Shown in pieces: positions 1-8,562 of a DNA stretch of 64,000 bases. The stretch comes from Achromobacter pestifer. GTDB taxonomy: Bacteria > Pseudomonadota > Gammaproteobacteria > Burkholderiales > Burkholderiaceae_B. Position 1 is the stretch's first letter, and each line of letters starts with the position of its first letter. The stretch lies in contig NZ_CADIJX010000001.1 in assembly GCF_902859625.1 (NCBI RefSeq), positions 248,001 to 312,000 on the forward strand. Reading direction: 5' to 3'. A model generated the notes under the pieces. The model searched no databases. It worked only from the letters and a program-made list of their open reading frames with translations, and was not told where the DNA came from. The position numbers were made by a program, and so were the translations under genes.

Positions 1-2
1 AA

Positions 3-194
3 CGGGGCGCGCTGTGCCAGCTGGATGTGCGGCCGGACTTGCCCACCATCAATTACTACGCCGTACACAAGAAGAACATCGTCAACCCGATCGTGTCGCG
101 GGTGATCGATATTGCGCGCGAGGAATGCGCGTTCGAGGTGGCGGGGGCCTTCCTGCCCCATGTGCCGCCCGCGGCATTGCGCCGCGAAGCGTAA
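3..194 (+). CDS. LysR-family transcriptional regulator, C-terminal fragment
   Basis: Partial gene entering from the left edge; only the last 63 residues are present, ending at TAA 192-194. The stretch contains YYAVHKKNIVNP followed by a helix (SRVIDIAREECAFE), the look of the end of a LysR substrate-binding domain. Nothing can be said about its DNA-binding half or target. Another LysR gene lies 500 bp downstream on the other strand but is unrelated to this fragment. Assignment is by pattern only and rests on a short piece. Confidence 0.55.
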   Translation, partial: RGALCQLDVRPDLPTINYYAVHKKNIVNPIVSRVIDIAREECAFEVAGAFLPHVPPAALRREA

Positions 195-243
195 AAGGGC
201 GGACGGGCCAGCGGCAGCCGGCCCCTGGCGTTTGGCGGGGCGT

Positions 244-630
244 TTAGCCGCAGCGGATCGCCGTCATCACGTCCTTGTCATCCACGATCAGGTTCAGGCG
301 GGTTGCGTTGTATTCCATGGTGACAAGCTGGCCCGGTCGCAGGATGCGGGCCGTGGTGCTGCCGCTGCGCGTGCGCAGGTCTTCCATGACCGATTGGGTG
401 GCCTTCTGGCCGATCTGCGATTGCAGGTCGGCGGCGTCGCACGTCTTGCCGCGGCTGGACGTGTTGGGCGAGCCGCCATAGGAGGCGCCGCCGCCAGAGG
501 AATCCGATGAGCTTGGCGCGCTGGCGGAGCTGTCGGTTGCGGGGGCGCTGCGGGACGAAGACGACGTACCCGTATTGGCGCACGCGGTCAGGCCGGCAAC
601 CAGGAGGAAAGGGATCAGCTTGCGGATCAT
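244..630 (-). CDS. Peptidase inhibitor I78-family lipoprotein
   Basis: A 128-residue exported lipoprotein. The N-terminus is a type II signal with lipobox LTAC, so Cys17 should be lipidated. Residues about 20-60 are a Ser/Gly/Ala-rich flexible linker. The C-terminal half has the I78 inhibitor layout: a conserved Cys at CDAADLQSQIG, then ARILRPGQLVTMEY, then RLNLIVDD and a terminal CG. Family members inhibit serine peptidases such as elastase and subtilisin; a protective role in the periplasm or at the outer membrane is inference. It stands alone, divergent from nothing and followed by the LysR fragment on the opposite strand. Confidence 0.8.
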   Translation of the reverse strand: MIRKLIPFLLVAGLTACANTGTSSSSRSAPATDSSASAPSSSDSSGGGASYGGSPNTSSRGKTCDAADLQSQIGQKATQSVMEDLRTRSGSTTARILRPGQLVTMEYNATRLNLIVDDKDVMTAIRCG

Positions 631-693
631 GTAAAGCTCCTTACAACTACGCGACGAAAAAAGCCATGATAGACCAGCCGTGGCGGACTGTAA

Positions 694-1608
694 TCAGGGG
701 CCATCGGGCGGCTGCATGCCGGGTAGCGCAGGCAGCCTGTCCGCCAGGAACTGGATCAGCAACCGGGCCCGCAACGCCTGATAGCGACGCGAGGGGTAGA
801 TCAGGAAAGCCTCTTGCGGCGCACCGCTCCATTTGGGCAGGACGCGCAGCAATTGCCCGTCGGCCAACAGGTCCTGCACCAGCCAGGCGGGGCACAGCCC
901 CAGCCCGGCCCCCAGCGCCAGCGTTTCGCGGATAGCCAGGGCGTTGTTGACGCGGTAGCGGCCCCGGGTCTGGACGCTGGCGCGCGAGGCGCCCTGGTGC
1001 AGTTCCAGGGTGTCGCCACCCGGCAGCCACGCGAACCGGACGTAGTCGTGGCTGGTCAGGTCATCGGGCGTGCGGGGCTTGCCGTGCCGAGCCAGATAGG
1101 ACGGCGCCGCCACCAGGTAGCGCGGCGACAGGGCCGCCTTGCGGGCGATGGCATTGGGCGGCAGATCGCCGCCCAGGCGCAGGGCCACGTCCACGCTTTC
1201 TTCCACCAGGTCGACGAAGCGGTCGTTCAGGATCAATTCGACCTGGATATCGGGATAGGCATCCAGGAATTCCCGGATCAACGCATTCAGCCGGAACTGC
1301 CCCAGCGCGACCGGCGCGTTGACCCGCAGGAAGCCTGCGGGCTGCTCGGTCTGGCCGCGGGCGTCGGCCACGGCTTCGGCATATTCCTCCAGCACCCGGT
1401 TGGCGCGTTCGTAGAAGCGTTTGCCTTGTTCGGTGGGCACGACACGTGTCGTGCTGCGTTCCAGCAACCGCACGTTCAGGTCTTTCTCCAGTGCGGCCAC
1501 GATCTTGCTCAGCGCGGGTTGGCTCAAGGCCAGTTCACGGGCGGAGGCCGACAAGGTGCCGAGTTCCACGGCGCGGACAAAGGCCCGCATGGCGCGCAGG
1601 GTATCCAT
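694..1608 (-). CDS. LysR-family transcriptional regulator
   Basis: A 304-residue, full-length LysR protein. The first 60 residues hold the winged helix-turn-helix (MRAFVRAVELGTLSASARELA, then SQPALSKIVAALEKDLNVRL), the rest is the two-lobed effector domain. I start it at ATG 1608 (MDTLRAM), which matches family length; an in-frame ATG three codons upstream at 1617 is possible. It is divergent from the SGNH hydrolase gene, with 120 bp between the start codons. LysR proteins often control the divergent neighbour, so the hydrolase is the natural candidate target; this is inference. The effector is unknown. Confidence 0.9.
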   Translation of the reverse strand: MDTLRAMRAFVRAVELGTLSASARELALSQPALSKIVAALEKDLNVRLLERSTTRVVPTEQGKRFYERANRVLEEYAEAVADARGQTEQPAGFLRVNAPVALGQFRLNALIREFLDAYPDIQVELILNDRFVDLVEESVDVALRLGGDLPPNAIARKAALSPRYLVAAPSYLARHGKPRTPDDLTSHDYVRFAWLPGGDTLELHQGASRASVQTRGRYRVNNALAIRETLALGAGLGLCPAWLVQDLLADGQLLRVLPKWSGAPQEAFLIYPSRRYQALRARLLIQFLADRLPALPGMQPPDGP

Positions 1609-1728
1609 GGCAAGCATTCCATTTTGGAAGAAGTCGTATGCATTTTATGCGTCTATCGGCACAGTTTAGAAGAACCTATCGTGGGGGCATCGCTGTTGAA
1701 ACCGATTTTCTGCTTCCAAGGAGCCGCT

Positions 1729-3003
1729 ATGCACCCCGCCATGAACCGCCGTTCTTTCTTCCGCATCGCCGGCCTGGCCGCCACGGGCCTGGTCTGGAGC
1801 CCGTCCGCCACGCACGCGGCCGTGCCCACGCCGCAATCGTCCTGGGTCAGCTCCTGGTTCGCCAGCCCGCAGCCGTTATGGGACGCCGCTTTCGTGCTGC
1901 CTACCGGCATGCCGGCGCAGGTGGCGGATCAGACGCTGCGCGAGACCGTCAAGATCAGCCTTGGCGGCAAGCGCCTGCGGGTGGTGCTGTCCAACCGGTA
2001 TGGCACGCAGCCGCTGGTGGTTGGCGCTGCCCACGTGGCGCGGGCCCGGGCGGGGGCGGCTATCGACCCCCTGTCGGATCGCACCTTGGTTTTTGGCGGG
2101 CAACCTGGCGTCACGATCGCGCCCGGCGCGCAGGCGATCAGCGATCCGGTGGATTTGCCCGTCGCCGCGCTGAGCGAGCTGGCCGTCAGCACCTATTTTC
2201 CGCAGCCGACGCCGGTGGCGACGTTCCATTGGGGCGCCCAGCAAACCGCCGCGCTGGCGCCAGGCGACGTCAGTGGTGCGCCGGACCTGCCGGACGCCGC
2301 CGCGTTGCAGGGCCGTGCCTTCCTGGCGGGGGTCTGGGTGGACAGCGCGGGCGAGTCCCCGGTTGTCGTCGCGTTCGGGGACTCGTTGACCGACGGCAAC
2401 GGGTCGACGCCCGGCGCCAACCGCCGCTGGCCGGACTTCCTGGCCCGCCGGCTGGCGCCGCAGGGCGTGGGCGTGGTCAATGCGGGCATTTCCGGCGCCC
2501 GGGTGTGGGGTGACAAGATGGGCGTGAACGCGATGGCGCGCTTTGAGGCCGACGTGCTGTCGCAACCGGGCGTGCGGACTGTCGTTGTGCTGATGGGCAT
2601 CAACGATATCGGCTGGCCCGACAGCGGGTTTGCGCCCGCAGACGCGCCGATGACCGCGGCGCGGCTGGTCGAGGGCTACCGGCAATTGGCCGAGGCCGCC
2701 CGCGCCCGCAACGTACGCATCGTCGGGGCCACCATCGCGCCCTACGAGGGCTCGCTGCACGGCACGCCGTTGGCAGGCCATTACAGCTTGGCCAAGGACG
2801 CGGTACGCCGCGAGGTGAACCAGTGGATCCGCAGCAGCGGTGTGTTCGACGCCGTGCTGGATGTGGACGCCGTGCTGCGGGACCCGTCGCATCCCGCGCG
2901 CCTGTTGCCGGCCTACGACTCGGGCGATCATCTGCATCCCGGAGACGCGGGATATCAGGCGATGGCGCAGGCGCTGAACGACGACATTCTGTTCGGCCGC
3001 TAG
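1729..3003 (+). CDS. SGNH/GDSL-family hydrolase with Tat signal
   Basis: A 424-residue exported esterase/lipase-type hydrolase. The N-terminus has a twin-arginine signal (NRRSFFRIAG, hydrophobic stretch, THAA cleavage site). The start is ATG 1729, preceded by a good AAGGAG ribosome site at 1719-1723 region. Catalytic blocks are visible: block I FGDSLTDGNG with the nucleophile Ser, block III MGINDIGWP, and block V DHLHPGDAGY with the Asp and His of the triad. The extra N-terminal domain of about 200 residues is typical of secreted members acting on plant or carbohydrate esters, but substrate cannot be read from sequence. Divergent from the LysR gene at 694-1608 and convergent with dnaE2. Confidence 0.9.
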   Translation: MHPAMNRRSFFRIAGLAATGLVWSPSATHAAVPTPQSSWVSSWFASPQPLWDAAFVLPTGMPAQVADQTLRETVKISLGGKRLRVVLSNRYGTQPLVVGAAHVARARAGAAIDPLSDRTLVFGGQPGVTIAPGAQAISDPVDLPVAALSELAVSTYFPQPTPVATFHWGAQQTAALAPGDVSGAPDLPDAAALQGRAFLAGVWVDSAGESPVVVAFGDSLTDGNGSTPGANRRWPDFLARRLAPQGVGVVNAGISGARVWGDKMGVNAMARFEADVLSQPGVRTVVVLMGINDIGWPDSGFAPADAPMTAARLVEGYRQLAEAARARNVRIVGATIAPYEGSLHGTPLAGHYSLAKDAVRREVNQWIRSSGVFDAVLDVDAVLRDPSHPARLLPAYDSGDHLHPGDAGYQAMAQALNDDILFGR

Positions 3004-3028
3004 CCGGCCTGCGCGGAGGGGGCGCCCG

Positions 3029-6000
3029 TCAGTGGAAGTTGCGGCTTTGCGTGGCCAGCCCGCCCAGCAGGTCGGTCAGGTCCACCAGCCGCTGCGCGAT
3101 CAGGTGGCGCACCCCGTCCACGTTCTGCCACGCGCCGTAGACGCCCAACAGCTTGGCGCCCAGCAGTTCGCGACGCTGGCGTTCGATCAGTTCCGGGCGC
3201 ACGACCACGTTGACCGGGCCGGTTTCGTCTTCCAGCGTCACGAAGATCACGCCTTTGGAGGTTTGCGGGCGCTGGCGCACGGTGACGATGCCGCAGGCGC
3301 GTGCCACCCGCTTGTCGGGGTAACGGTTCAGGACGTCGGCGGGCTGGAAATTGCGGGCCGCCAATTGGTCGCGCAGCAGCGCCACCGGGTGGCTATGCAA
3401 GGTCAGGCCCACGCTGCGGTAGTCGGCCGCCACCGCCTGGCCTTCGGACGGGGCCGGCAATTGCGGCGCCTGGGTTTCAACAATGGCGGCGTCGCGCAGC
3501 AGGTCGTGGCTATGTACGCTGGCGGCGGCTTCCCAACTGGCTTGGCGTCGGTGGCCGGCCAGGGTGCGCAGGGCATCGCCCGCGGCCAGTGCATTCAGGT
3601 CATGCCGGTTGAGCGAGGCCCGCCGGGACAGGTCGCCGGTGTTGGCAAAGGGGGATTGCGCGCGTGCGTCCTCGATGCGCCGGGCGGCGTCTTCCCGCAT
3701 GCCCTGGATCAGGCTCAAGCCCAGCCGGACGGCGGGGCGCGGGGCGTCGGGGCCGGGGGCGTGCGGGCGGGCGCCGCGTTGGGAGCCAGGGTGGCCGTCC
3801 GGCAGGGTTTCCAGGGCAGAATCCCAGCCGCTGACGGTGACGTCCACGGGCAGCACGCAGACGCCATGGCGGCGGGCGTCCTGCACCAGTTGGGCCGGGG
3901 CGTAGAAACCCATGGGCTGGGAATTGAGCAAGGCGGCCAGAAAGGCTTCCGGCTCGTGGCGTTTCAACCATGAACTGGAATAGGCCAGCAGCGCGAAACT
4001 GGCGGCGTGGCTTTCCGGAAAACCGTATTCGCCAAAGCCTTCCACCTGGCGGAACAGTGCTTCGGCAAAGTCCAGCGTATAGCCGTGCGCCAGCAGGCCG
4101 CCCACCAGCTTGACGCGGAATTTGTCCACGCCGCCTTTGCGTTTCCAGGCGGCCATCGAGCGGCGTAACTGGTCGGCCTCGCCCGGGGTGAAGCCCGCGG
4201 CCACCACGGCGATCTGCATCACCTGTTCCTGGAAGATCGGCACGCCCATGGTCCGGCTGAGCACGCCGCGCACTTTTTCGCTGGGATAGGTTTCTTTTTC
4301 CTTGCCCTGGCGGCGGCGCAGGTAGGGATGGACCATGCCGCCCTGGATCGGGCCGGGCCGCACGATGGCCACCTGCACAACCAGGTCATAGTATTTGCGG
4401 GGCCGCAGGCGCGGCAGCATCGTCATCTGCGCGCGGGATTCGATCTGGAACACGCCTACCGTATCGGCGTCGCAGATCATGTCGTAGGTCGCGTCGTCGC
4501 CTTCGGGAATGTCTTGCAACGTCAGGGGGCGGCCGCGGCGCTGACCCGCCAGTTCCAGGGTGCGGCGCAGCGCCGACAGCATGCCGAGTGCCAGCACGTC
4601 CACCTTCAGCAACTTCAGCGCATCCAGATCGTCCTTGTCCCACTGCACGACGCTGCGCTCTTCCATGGCGGCGTTCTCGATCGGGACCAGGCGGGACAGC
4701 TTTCCGCGTGAAATCACAAAACCGCCCGGGTGCTGGGACAGGTGGCGCGGGAAGCCCATCATGGTCTGCGCCAGCGACGCCCATTGCCGCGCGACTTGGG
4801 ATTCCGGGTCCAGCCCGCAAGCGCCCAGCGTGCGCAACATTTCCTTCTTGCCGTCCCACCATTGATGGGCCCGCGCCACGGCATCGATGACGCCCAAGTC
4901 CACGCCCAATGCGCGGCCGGTATCGCGCAGCACGCTGCGTGGCCGATATGAGATGACCACGGCGGTCAGCGCGGCTCGTTGGCGGCCGTACTTGCGGTAG
5001 ATGTATTGAATGACTTCTTCGCGGCGCTGGTGTTCAAAGTCCACGTCGATGTCGGGCGGTTCGTTGCGTTCCTTGCTGATGAAGCGCTCGAACAGATTGT
5101 TGCCGCGCACCGGGTCCACCGCGGTGATGCCCAGGCAGTAGCAGACGGCGGAGTTCGCGGCCGAGCCGCGACCCTGGCACAGGATGCCCGCGTTGCGGGC
5201 GTATTGCACGATGTCGTAGACGGTCAGGAAATAGGCTTCGTAGTGCAGGTCGGCAATCAGGCCGAGTTCTTTTTCGATCTGTTCGGCCACGCTGGCGGGC
5301 ATGCCCGCAGGAAAGCGGCGGGCGGCGCCGGCCAGGGTTTCCTGACGCAGATAAGTGGCCGGCGTGTGGCCGCGCGGCACGATCTCATCGGGATATTCGT
5401 AATGCAGTTCGTCCAGCGAAAACGCGCAACGGCGTGCCACTACCAGCGTTTGTGCCAGTGCGTCGGGCGGATACAGATTGGCCAGCCGCATGCGCGTGCG
5501 CAGGTGCTGTTCGGCATTGCCGGACAGTTCGTACCCGCATTGGGACACCGGCTGGCGGGTGCGGATGCCGGTCAGCGTGTCGTGCAGCGGCTTGCGCGAA
5601 CGCACATGCATCTGTACCTGTCCCACGGCAACGATGGGCAGTTCCGCCGTGTTCGCGGCGTATTCGACGGCGGCGCGGTGCAGGTCATCGCGGGATCGGT
5701 ACAGCAGGTTCAGGCCGACCCAGGCACGATGGGGAAAGACGCGCGCCAGCCAACGGGCCTGTTCGGCCATGCGGTCAGCGTCGGTGCCGTAGATGGGAGT
5801 CAGGATAGCCAGGCATTCGGGCAACTGGCGCAGGTGCGAATAGCCGTCGGGTGGATCGGTGAAGTCTTCCGGGGCCAGCCGGTATTCGCCTTTGGGCGCG
5901 CGGGTGCGGGCCAGCGTGATGAGTTCGGACAGGTTGCCGTAACCCTCGCGGGTCTGCGCCAGCAGCGTCAGCCCCAGCGGGGCGGCGTCGGGGGCGGCGC

Positions 6001-6262
6001 GTAGCTGGAAGGTGGCGCCGATGATCAGCGGCAGCTTCAGGGCCTTGGCTTCCACATGGGCGCGCACCACGCCCGCCAGCGAGCACTCGTCGGTCAGTGC
6101 CAGCGCGGCGTAGCCCAGTTCGGCAGCGCGCACGGCCAGTTCTTCCGGGTGCGAGGCGCCTTGCAGGAAGGAGAAGTTCGACTGGCATTGCAGTTCGGCG
6201 TAGCCGGGCAGCGCCGGGGGCAGGTCGGACGGGGCGGGCGCGTCGTGGGAATCGTCGTGCAT
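3029..6262 (-). CDS. dnaE2: Error-prone DNA polymerase III alpha subunit (ImuC)
   Basis: A 1077-residue C-family polymerase, of normal DnaE2 length. The N-terminal PHP domain begins at YAELQCQSNFSFLQGASHPEEL. The polymerase core has the acidic patch PPDIDVDFEHQRREEVIQYIY and GRGSAANSAVCYCLGIT, and the C-terminus has the OB-fold (GIVTVRQRPQTSKGVIFVTLEDE). I start it at ATG 6262 (MHDDSHDAP), 13 bp after the imuB stop; an open frame runs 39 codons further upstream but would lie inside imuB. With ImuA and ImuB it forms the damage-inducible mutasome that bypasses lesions and causes SOS mutagenesis. Co-transcribed with imuBA from the LexA-controlled promoter near 8446. Confidence 0.96.
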   Translation of the reverse strand: MHDDSHDAPAPSDLPPALPGYAELQCQSNFSFLQGASHPEELAVRAAELGYAALALTDECSLAGVVRAHVEAKALKLPLIIGATFQLRAAPDAAPLGLTLLAQTREGYGNLSELITLARTRAPKGEYRLAPEDFTDPPDGYSHLRQLPECLAILTPIYGTDADRMAEQARWLARVFPHRAWVGLNLLYRSRDDLHRAAVEYAANTAELPIVAVGQVQMHVRSRKPLHDTLTGIRTRQPVSQCGYELSGNAEQHLRTRMRLANLYPPDALAQTLVVARRCAFSLDELHYEYPDEIVPRGHTPATYLRQETLAGAARRFPAGMPASVAEQIEKELGLIADLHYEAYFLTVYDIVQYARNAGILCQGRGSAANSAVCYCLGITAVDPVRGNNLFERFISKERNEPPDIDVDFEHQRREEVIQYIYRKYGRQRAALTAVVISYRPRSVLRDTGRALGVDLGVIDAVARAHQWWDGKKEMLRTLGACGLDPESQVARQWASLAQTMMGFPRHLSQHPGGFVISRGKLSRLVPIENAAMEERSVVQWDKDDLDALKLLKVDVLALGMLSALRRTLELAGQRRGRPLTLQDIPEGDDATYDMICDADTVGVFQIESRAQMTMLPRLRPRKYYDLVVQVAIVRPGPIQGGMVHPYLRRRQGKEKETYPSEKVRGVLSRTMGVPIFQEQVMQIAVVAAGFTPGEADQLRRSMAAWKRKGGVDKFRVKLVGGLLAHGYTLDFAEALFRQVEGFGEYGFPESHAASFALLAYSSSWLKRHEPEAFLAALLNSQPMGFYAPAQLVQDARRHGVCVLPVDVTVSGWDSALETLPDGHPGSQRGARPHAPGPDAPRPAVRLGLSLIQGMREDAARRIEDARAQSPFANTGDLSRRASLNRHDLNALAAGDALRTLAGHRRQASWEAAASVHSHDLLRDAAIVETQAPQLPAPSEGQAVAADYRSVGLTLHSHPVALLRDQLAARNFQPADVLNRYPDKRVARACGIVTVRQRPQTSKGVIFVTLEDETGPVNVVVRPELIERQRRELLGAKLLGVYGAWQNVDGVRHLIAQRLVDLTDLLGGLATQSRNFH

Positions 6263-6275
6263 GATGCGAACGGCT

Positions 6276-7745
6276 TCAGGCGTACAGCCCGTGCAGGAAC
6301 CAGCGCGCGTGTTCCGCGTCGCGCTCGCGGTAGATCCAGTAGCGCGCGGCGGCGGCGTCTTCGGCCACGAAGTAGTCACGCACCGTCAGGGCGGGATCCC
6401 ACCAGCCGCTTTCGATGCGTTCGGGGCCGCGCATCAGCCGCAGCGCCTGGCCGCCGTATTGGGGACGATGGCCCGATAGTTTCAAGGGCAGTGGCGTTTC
6501 CAGCAGCCAGAACGGCCGGTCCAGCAGCGTGGGCAGCGGCCCGGGAACTTGAGGGGCCGCCAGTGCATCGCCCCAGGAATTGGCGGCTTCGGGGCGGTGG
6601 TCGGGGGTGGGCTGGGCGTGGCGCACCTGATCGCGGCCCAGCCGCGCCACCAGCAGGTCCAGCAAGCGGGCGTGGTCGGCCGCCGTGCCGCCGGGTTCAG
6701 GAAACAGGGTGGTGCTGGCGGCGGGCTGTTCCACCGTGTCGGGCGCCAGCAACGCCACGGCGATGACGGGGGCTTCCAGGGTGAAGTGGTTCAGCTTTTC
6801 GCGTAGCAGATGCAAGAGCTGAGGCGCCTGCCAGACAGGTTGCGCCAGCGCCAGTTCCAGTTCAGTGGGCGGGCGGGCATGGCGGCCTCGCTCGTGTTCC
6901 ATGCTGAGCACCACGCGCCGCACGGCCAGTTGCCGGGCGGTCAGCCAGCCGCCCAGTTGTTCGGCCAGCCGGCGTGCGACCGCCAGCACGGCGTCAGTGT
7001 GTTCAACATAGTCCGTGAGTTCGATGCGGCGCGAAAACTGGTGGGGCGGTTCAATCCAGGGATAGAGCTCGGGGGCCACGCCATAGGCGGCATCCAGGGC
7101 TTGCAGCAGTTCGGGCGTGCTGCGCCGTTGCAGGCCGGCGCGCGGCAGGGCGCGCAGGTCTGCCAGCGTGTGGCAGCCGATGTCGTCCAGCCAGTCGCGG
7201 CGAGCCTGCGCCTGGGGCAGCAACGCCAGCGGCAGGGCGTTCAGCCGGCGGGTCAGGGTGGGCAGCGTCAAGGTGCGCCGGGGCATGCGGCGGCCGGGAC
7301 AGTGCGCCAGCAGCCAGGCGCCGGTGGCGGTAGGGGCCATGCCCAGCGTCACGCGCAGGTCCAGTGCGCGCAAGGTGGCGCGGACTCGCTGGCTGAGCGC
7401 ACGCGGGCCGCGAAAGAACATCAGGCTGGCGCCCACGTTCAGCAGCACGGTGTCGCCGCCGGACAGGGCGACTTCGGGGGTGTATTGCAAGAGGGCCAGC
7501 GCCGCGCCCAGCAAGGCATCGGCTTCGGCTTGGGGCTGGCGCGGCAGCAGTTCCACGTCGGGGGCGATCGCGGCCGCGCCGGCGCGGCGCATGCCCGGCT
7601 TGACGCCGGCCTGGCGGGCGGCGGGGGTAAGGGCGGCGACGCTTTCCTGGTCCAGGACGGCGAACGCCTGTCCCTCATGCGGCCAGTGCGGGCGTAGTGC
7701 GTCCAGCGGCAGGCAGCGCAGGAAGACGGCGATCCAGAGGCGCAT
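6276..7745 (-). CDS. imuB: ImuB, Y-family polymerase-like mutasome scaffold
   Basis: A 489-residue Y-family polymerase homologue. The N-terminus reads LWIAVFLRCLPLDAL, where active DinB proteins have a catalytic Asp followed by CFFA; the catalytic acidic residues are missing, as is known for ImuB. The little-finger-like region is followed by the conserved RPFWLLETPLPL block and a tail ending RWFLHGLYA. Known role: ImuB bridges the beta clamp, ImuA and DnaE2. The segment with TTLFPEP could be the clamp-binding peptide, but this is a guess. The start overlaps the end of imuA by 71 bp, so translation is probably coupled. Confidence 0.94.
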   Translation of the reverse strand: MRLWIAVFLRCLPLDALRPHWPHEGQAFAVLDQESVAALTPAARQAGVKPGMRRAGAAAIAPDVELLPRQPQAEADALLGAALALLQYTPEVALSGGDTVLLNVGASLMFFRGPRALSQRVRATLRALDLRVTLGMAPTATGAWLLAHCPGRRMPRRTLTLPTLTRRLNALPLALLPQAQARRDWLDDIGCHTLADLRALPRAGLQRRSTPELLQALDAAYGVAPELYPWIEPPHQFSRRIELTDYVEHTDAVLAVARRLAEQLGGWLTARQLAVRRVVLSMEHERGRHARPPTELELALAQPVWQAPQLLHLLREKLNHFTLEAPVIAVALLAPDTVEQPAASTTLFPEPGGTAADHARLLDLLVARLGRDQVRHAQPTPDHRPEAANSWGDALAAPQVPGPLPTLLDRPFWLLETPLPLKLSGHRPQYGGQALRLMRGPERIESGWWDPALTVRDYFVAEDAAAARYWIYRERDAEHARWFLHGLYA

Positions 7746-8379
7746 GGCGGGGGGAAGAAGGCGTAAGGGTGCCGGGCTCCAGGGCCACGTACAGCGGCGT
7801 GTCGCAGACCGGCCCCCGGCGTTTCAAAAGATGGACGGACAAGCCGCCCGGCGCGGGAGCAAGCGCCAGCCGCAATGGCGCGGGCGTGGCGTGTTGCGCG
7901 GCGCTGGCCGGGCGCACGGCGATGAACAGCAAGTCGCTGGCTTGGGCCGCCAGGTGCAGGCGGCGCAGGGATTCGGGGCGGACATGGGGCAGCCAGCAGA
8001 TCAGGGCGCCGCAGCTGCCGTTTTTCAGGATCTGTTCCGTGGCCCAGAGCGTATCGATGGGTTTTTGCGGCGCAACCCACAGCAACTGCCGGGGATCCAG
8101 CCGCCAGCCCATCCAACTGGCGATGTGGGGGGCGTGCGGGGGGTGCACCAGGGCGATGGGGCGGCGCGTTTCCAGTTGGGCCAGCGCCGGGCGCAGCAGG
8201 CGGATTTCACCGACGCCGGGGTGCGGAGTCAGCAGTTCAATCAGCGAACCCAGCGGCCAGCCGCCGTCCGGCAGCTCGGCGGAAAGCAAAGCGTGCCCGG
8301 TGGGCAGGTTGCGGGCGGCGCCTTTGGCCAACTGCGTGGCACGCCACAACGCGGGATGGATATGTTCAGGGGACTGCAT
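7675..8379 (-). CDS. imuA: ImuA, RecA/SulA-like mutasome component
   Basis: A 234-residue translesion synthesis protein with the RecA/SulA-like core of ImuA: LPTGHALLSAELPDGGWPLGSLIELL, then LRPALAQLETRRPIALVHPP. I start at ATG 8379 (MQSPEHIHPALW) because the longer open frame (ATG 8439) would begin upstream of the expected transcription start at the -10-like TATTAT (8444-8439). No strong Shine-Dalgarno is visible before 8379. First gene of the imuA-imuB-dnaE2 operon; a LexA operator lies 67 bp upstream. The protein helps assemble the error-prone polymerase at stalled forks. Confidence 0.92.
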   Translation of the reverse strand: MQSPEHIHPALWRATQLAKGAARNLPTGHALLSAELPDGGWPLGSLIELLTPHPGVGEIRLLRPALAQLETRRPIALVHPPHAPHIASWMGWRLDPRQLLWVAPQKPIDTLWATEQILKNGSCGALICWLPHVRPESLRRLHLAAQASDLLFIAVRPASAAQHATPAPLRLALAPAPGGLSVHLLKRRGPVCDTPLYVALEPGTLTPSSPRHAPLDRRLPALPAAGRTTPALAA

Positions 8380-8445
8380 GGCGGGGGCTACCCGGTTCAA
8401 CAAGCACGTGGAGGGGTGTTTGGAAAACCTGGAAAACAATAATAC

Positions 8446-8461
8446 CTGTATGAATATACAG
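8446..8461 (-). promoter_or_regulatory. LexA (SOS) operator of the imuA-imuB-dnaE2 operon
   Basis: CTGT-N8-ACAG with the spacer ATGAATAT, a perfect match to the proteobacterial LexA consensus, 67 bp upstream of the imuA start. A -10-like TATTAT sits just downstream on the minus strand (8444-8439), so bound LexA would cover the promoter. DNA damage should derepress the whole cassette. Sequence seen directly; regulation follows from established SOS biology. Confidence 0.92.
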
Positions 8462-8511
8462 TATTGTAGCGCCGTTTAATGCCCCCGCGCGTCCCTCTAA
8501 GTCTGTCTTTT

Positions 8512-8534
8512 ACGCACCAAGGTGGTGCGTTTTT
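8512..8534 (+). terminator. Terminator-shaped hairpin reading rightward
   Basis: ACGCACC / GGTGCGT stem (7 bp) with a 5-nt loop, followed by TTTT on the plus strand. Flanking genes imuA and the permease are both on the minus strand, where the stem is not followed by T residues, so it does not fit as the permease terminator. It may end a short plus-strand transcript or act only as a weak hairpin. Confidence 0.45.
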
Positions 8535-8562
8535 GGCCGTCCGGCACGACCGCCAGGGGGGG

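Noticed and set aside
1876..2937. Minus-strand open frame of 353 codons opposite the SGNH hydrolase
   Set aside because: The plus-strand frame has all hydrolase motifs and a Tat signal; the antisense product is Arg/His-rich without any domain.
4979..6004. Plus-strand open frames opposite dnaE2
   Set aside because: dnaE2 is unambiguous; the antisense frames have no ribosome site or domain.
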